From Siphonodentalium dalli (Eukaryota; Mollusca; Scaphopoda; Gadilida; Siphonodentaliidae): a DNA stretch of 64,000 bases. The stretch lies in contig CP136063.1 in the NCBI GenBank assembly GCA_032622095.1, positions 12,011,814 through 12,075,813 of the forward strand, read 5' to 3'. The position numbers and the translations under genes are program-made. Below, piece by piece: positions 59,761-64,000 of this stretch; within the stretch, counting starts at the first letter, position 1; each line of letters opens with the position of its first letter. The notes below the pieces were generated by a model. The model searched no databases, was not told the DNA's origin, and saw only the letters and a list, made by a program, of their open reading frames with translations.

Positions 59761-62579
59761 TGTCGAGTCAGGTGGTCATATCATGTGTAGAGTCAGGTGG
59801 TCATATCATGTGTCGAGTCAGGTGGTCATATCATGTGTCGAGTCAGGTGGTCATAGGATGTGTCGAGTCAGGTGGTCATATCATGTGTCGAGTCAGGTGG
59901 TCATATCATGTGTCGAGTCAGGTGGTCATAGGATGTGTAGAGTCAGGTGGTCATATCATGTGTAGAGTCAGGTGGTCATATCATGTGTCGAGTCAGGTGG
60001 TCATAGGATGTGTAGAGTCAGGTGATCATATCATGTGTCGAGTCAGGTGGTCATATCATGTGTAGAGTCAGGTGGTCATATCATGTGTCGAGTCAGGTGG
60101 TCATAGGATGTGTCGAGTCAGGTGGTCATAGGATGTGTCGAGTCAGGTGGTCATATCATGTGTAGAGTCAGGTGGTCATATCATGTGTAGAGTCAGGTGG
60201 TCATAGCATGTGTCGAGTCAGGTGGTCATATCATGTGTCGAGTCAGGTGGTCATATCATGTGTCGAGTCAGGTGGTCATATCATGTGTCGAGTCAGGTGA
60301 TCATATCATGTGTAGAGTCAGGTGGTCATATCATGTGTCGAGTCAGGTGGTCATATCATGTGTCGAGTCAGGTGGTCATAGGATGTGTCGAGTCAGGTGG
60401 TCATAGGATGTGTCGAGTCAGGTGGTCATATCATGTGTCGAGTCAGGTGGTCATATCATGTGTCGAGTCAGGTGGTCATATCATGTGTCAAGTCAGGTGG
60501 TCATATCATGTGTCGAGTCAGGTGATCATAGCATGTGTCGAGTCAGGTGGTCATATCATGTGTCGAGTCAGGTGGTCATAGCATGTGTCGAGTCAGGTGG
60601 TCATATCATGTGTCGAGTCAGGTGGTCATAGGATGTGTAGAGTCAGGTGGTCATAGGATGTGTCGAGTCAGGTGGTCATATCATGTGTCGAGTCAGGTGG
60701 TCATATCATGTGTCGAGTCAGGTGGTCATATCATGTGTCGAGTCAGGTGGTCATAGGATGTGTAGAGTCAGGTGGTCATATCATGTGTCGAGTCAGGTGA
60801 TCATATCATGTGTCGAGTCAGGTGATCATATCATGTGTCGAGTCAGGTGGTCATATCATGTGTCGAGTCAGGTGGTCATATCATGTGTCGAGTCAGGTGG
60901 TCATATCAAGTGTCGAGTCAGGTGGTCATATCATGTGTCGAGTCAGGTGGTCATATCATGTGTCGAGTCACGTGGTCATATCATGTGTCGAGTCAGGTGG
61001 TCATATCATGTGTCGAGTCAGGTGGTCATATCACGTGTCGAGTCAGGTGGTCATAGGATGTGTCGAGTCAGGTGGTCATATCATGTGTCGAGTCAGGTGG
61101 TCATATCATGTGTAGAGTCAGGTGGTCATATCATGTGTAGAGTCAGGTGGTCATATCATGTGTCGAGTCAGGTGGTCATATCATGTGTCGAGTCAGGTGG
61201 TCATAGCATGTGTCGAGTCAGGTGATCATATCATGTGTCGAGTCAGGTGGTCATAGGATGTGTCGAGTCAGGTGGTCATAGCATGTGTCGAGTCAGGTGA
61301 TCATATCATGTGTCGAGTCAGGTGGTCATAGGATGTGTCGAGTCAGGTGGTCATAGCATGTGTCGAGTCAGGTGGTCATAGCATGTGTCGAGTCAGGTGG
61401 TCATATCACGTGTCGAGTCAGGTGGTCATGTCATGTGTCGAGTCAGGTGATCATAGCATGTGTCGAGTCAGGTGGTCATATCATGTGTCGAGTCAGGTGG
61501 TCATAGCATGTGTCGAGTCAGGTGGTCATATCATGTGTCGAGTCAGGTGGTCATAGCATGTGTCGAGTCAGGTGATCATGTCATGTGTAGAGTCAGGTGG
61601 TCATAGCATGTGTCGAGTCAGGTGGTCATAGCATGTGTCGAGTCAGGTGGTCATATCATGTGTCGAGTCAGGTGATCATGTCATGTGTCGAGTCAGGTGG
61701 TCATAGGATGTGTCGAGTGAGGTGGTCATAGCATGTGTCGAGTCAGGTGGTCATAGCATGTGTCGAGTCAGGTGGTCATATCATGTGTCGAGTCAGGTGG
61801 TCATAGGATGTGTCGAGTCAGGTGGTCATAGGATGTGTAGAGTCAGGTGGTCATAGGATGTGTCGAGTCAGGTGGTCATAGCATGTGTCGAGTCAGGTGG
61901 TCATAGGATGTGTCGAGTCAGGTGGTCATAGCATGTGTCGAGTCAGGTGGTCATATCACGTGTCGAGTCAGGTGGGCATATCATGTGTCGAGTCAGGTGG
62001 TCATATAATGTGTCGAGTCAGGTGATCATATCATGTGTCGAGTCAGGTGGTCATATGTGTCGAGTCACGTGGTCATATCATGTGTCGAGTCAGGTGGTCA
62101 TATCATATGTAGAGTCAGGTGGTCATAGGATGTGTCGAGTCAGGTGGTCATAGGATGTGTCGAGTCAGGTGGTCATAGGATGTGTAGAGTCAGGTGGTCA
62201 TAGGATGTGTCGAGTCAGGTGGTCATATCATGTGTCGAGTCAGGTGGTCATAGCATGTGTCGAGTCAGGTGGTCATATCATGTGTCGAGTCAGGTGGTCA
62301 TATCATGTGTCGAGTCAGGTGGTCATATCATGTGTCGAGTCAGGTGGTCATATCATGTGTCGAGTCAGGTGATCATATCATGTGTCGAGTCAGGTGGTCA
62401 TAGCATGTGTCGAGTCAGGTGGTCATATCATGTGTCGAGTCAGGTGGTCATATCATGTGTCGAGTCAGGTGGTCATATCATGTGTAGAGTCAGGTGATCA
62501 TATCATGTGTCGAGTCAGGTGGTCATATCATGTGTCGAGTCAGGTGGTCATATCATGTGTCGAGTCAGGTGGTCATATC

Positions 62580-63610
62580 ATGTGTAGAGTCAGGTGATCA
62601 TATCATGTGTCGAGTCAGGTGGTCATAGCATGTGTCGAGTCAGGTGGTCATATCATGTGTCGAGTCAGGTGGTCATATCATGTGTCGAGTCAGGTGGTCA
62701 TATCATGTGTCGAGTCAGGTGGTCATATCATGTGTCGAGTCAGGTGGTCATATCATGTGTAGAGTCAGGTGATCATATCATGTGTCGAGTCAGGTGGTCA
62801 TAGCATGTGTCGAGTCAGGTGGTCATAGCATGTGTCGAGTCAGGTGGTCATATCATGTGTCGAGTCAGGTGGTCATAGCATGTGTCGAGTCAGGTGGTCA
62901 TATCATGTGTCGAGTCAGGTGGTCATAGGATGTGTCGAGTCAGGTGGTCATATCATGTGTCGAGTCAGGTGGTCATAGGATGTGTAGAGTCAGGTGGTCA
63001 TATCATGTGTCGAGTCAGGTGGTCATAGGATGTGTCGAGTCAGGTGGTCATATCATGTGTCGAGTCAGGTGGTCATATCATGTGTCGAGTCAGGTGGTCA
63101 TATCATGTGTCGAGTCAGGTGGTCATATCATGTGTCGAGTCAGGTGGTCATATCATGTGTAGAGTCAGGTGATCATATCATGTGTCGAGTCAGGTGGTCA
63201 TAGCATGTGTCGAGTCAGGTGGTCATAGCATGTGTCGAGTCAGGTGGTCATATCATGTGTCGAGTCAGGTGGTCATAGCATGTGTCGAGTCAGGTGGTCA
63301 TATCATGTGTCGAGTCAGGTGGTCATAGGATGTGTCGAGTCAGGTGGTCATATCATGTGTCGAGTCAGGTGGTCATAGGATGTGTAGAGTCAGGTGGTCA
63401 TATCATGTGTCGAGTCAGGTGGTCATAGGATGTGTCGAGTCAGGTGGTCATATCATGTGTCGAGTCAGGTGGTCATATCATGTGTCGAGTCAGGTGATCA
63501 TATCATGTGTCGAGTCAGGTGGTCATATCATGTGTCGAGTCAGGTGATCATATCATGTGTCGAGTCAGGTGGTCATAGCATGTGTCGAGTCAGGTGGTCA
63601 TAGCATGTGT
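62580..63610. repeat. 400-bp (16-unit) higher-order repeat
   Basis: The pattern CATAGGATGTGTCGAG, normal unit, CATAGGATGTGTAGAG, normal unit, CATAGGATGTGTCGAG occurs at 62925-63040 and 63325-63440, exactly 400 bp apart. Flanking variants are also shifted by 400 bp. Confidence 0.85.
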
Positions 63611-64000
63611 CGAGTCAGGTGGTCATATCATGTGTCGAGTCAGGTGGTCATATCATGTGTCGAGTCAGGTGGTCATATCATGTGTCGAGTCAGGTGATCA
63701 TATCATGTGTCGAGTCAGGTGGTCATATCATGTGTAGAGTCAGGTGGTCATAGCATGTGTCGAGTCAGGTGGTCATATCATGTGTAGAGTCAGGTGGTCA
63801 TATCATGTGTCGAGTCAGGTGGTCATATCATGTGTCGAGTCAGGTGGTCATATCATGTGTCGAGTCAGGTGATCATATCATGTGTCGAGTCAGGTGGTCA
63901 TATCATGTGTCGAGTCAGGTGGTCATATCATGTGTCGAGTCAGGTGGTCATATCATGTGTCGAGTCAGGTGGTCATAGCATGTGTCGAGTCAGGTGGTCA

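Larger units (their letters stand above)
47171..64000. repeat. 25-bp satellite, about 670 units, runs off the window
   Basis: The consensus unit contains TGTGTCGAGTCAGGTGG followed by TCATATCA (25 bp). Variants include GGTGATCAT, CATAGCATG, CATAGGATG, TGTAGAGTC, CAGCTGG, a 22-bp form (GGTCATATGTGTCG) and rare 24-bp forms. Unit identity is high throughout. Because 25 is not divisible by three and the plus strand has no stop in any phase of the consensus, long plus frames (up to 294 codons) appear in all three frames; TGTAGAG variants supply most stops. Minus-strand units contain TGA in every phase set. No gene is called. The unit includes CAGGTG and GAGTCA, which resemble E-box and bZIP half sites, but binding is unknown. 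Confidence 0.97.

Noticed and set aside
47171-64000. Numerous plus-strand open frames (up to 294 codons) encoding a Cys-rich repeat protein
   Set aside because: They arise from a 25-bp unit lacking stops on the plus strand and appear in all three frames; lengths simply follow the spacing of TGTAGAG and indel variants.
47171-64000. CRISPR array
   Set aside because: The repeat is contiguous with no unique spacers, and the surroundings are eukaryotic.

Overview
The window looks like nuclear DNA from an invertebrate, most likely a mollusc and plausibly a bivalve. It is AT-rich and gene-poor. It is crowded with short inverted-repeat elements, minisatellites, a Ngaro/DIRS-type tyrosine-recombinase retrotransposon remnant and a dispersed repeat carrying GGGCCATAACTCTCGCAAA, a type I associate with bivalve genomes. 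No prokaryotic operon, CRISPR array, rRNA or convincing tRNA was seen. The species cannot be named from this sequence.

Layout. From 1 to 15.9 kb there is non-coding DNA with many tandem arrays (units of about 340, 37, 27, 63, 53, 46 and 14 bp) and two inverted-repeat elements (12463-12636 and 14533-15045). From 16 to 25.2 kb there is a fold-back element (16935-17478), a 66-bp triplet, a diverged repeat domain rich in GCGATAAA words, a cluster of GGTACTCTAGAGTACC palindromes and a 32-bp array. From 25.3 to 32 kb the main content is a TTAA-flanked MITE family, here called MITE-A, including one copy with two other TTAA elements inserted in it. From 32.9 to 38 kb there are transposon remnants: a LINE 3-prime coding fragment, a decayed Cys-rich protein gene, and a 5-prime-truncated Ngaro-like element with RNase H, tyrosine recombinase and SGNH-hydrolase parts.

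The only convincing open gene is a C2H2 poly-zinc-finger reading frame at 41277-42422 with 13 intact fingers. A nonsense codon and a 10-nt deletion end it, and further fingers follow out of frame. Those run into a 44/88-bp minisatellite whose unit is itself finger-linker coding sequence, and then a second broken finger cluster. Several MITE-A copies follow; one has its right end tandemly amplified seven times.

At 46.74-47.17 kb a minus-strand zinc-finger pseudogene abuts a 25-bp satellite of roughly 670 units. The satellite fills the rest of the window and runs off its end. Read on the minus strand, the satellite unit contains codons for a zinc-finger helix (DHLTRH), in the right place upstream of the pseudogene's IHTGE linker. 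The recurring theme is that tandem arrays appear to have started from finger exons or transposon ends. Long plus-strand reading frames inside the satellite result from a 25-bp unit that has no stop codon in any plus frame; they are not treated as genes.
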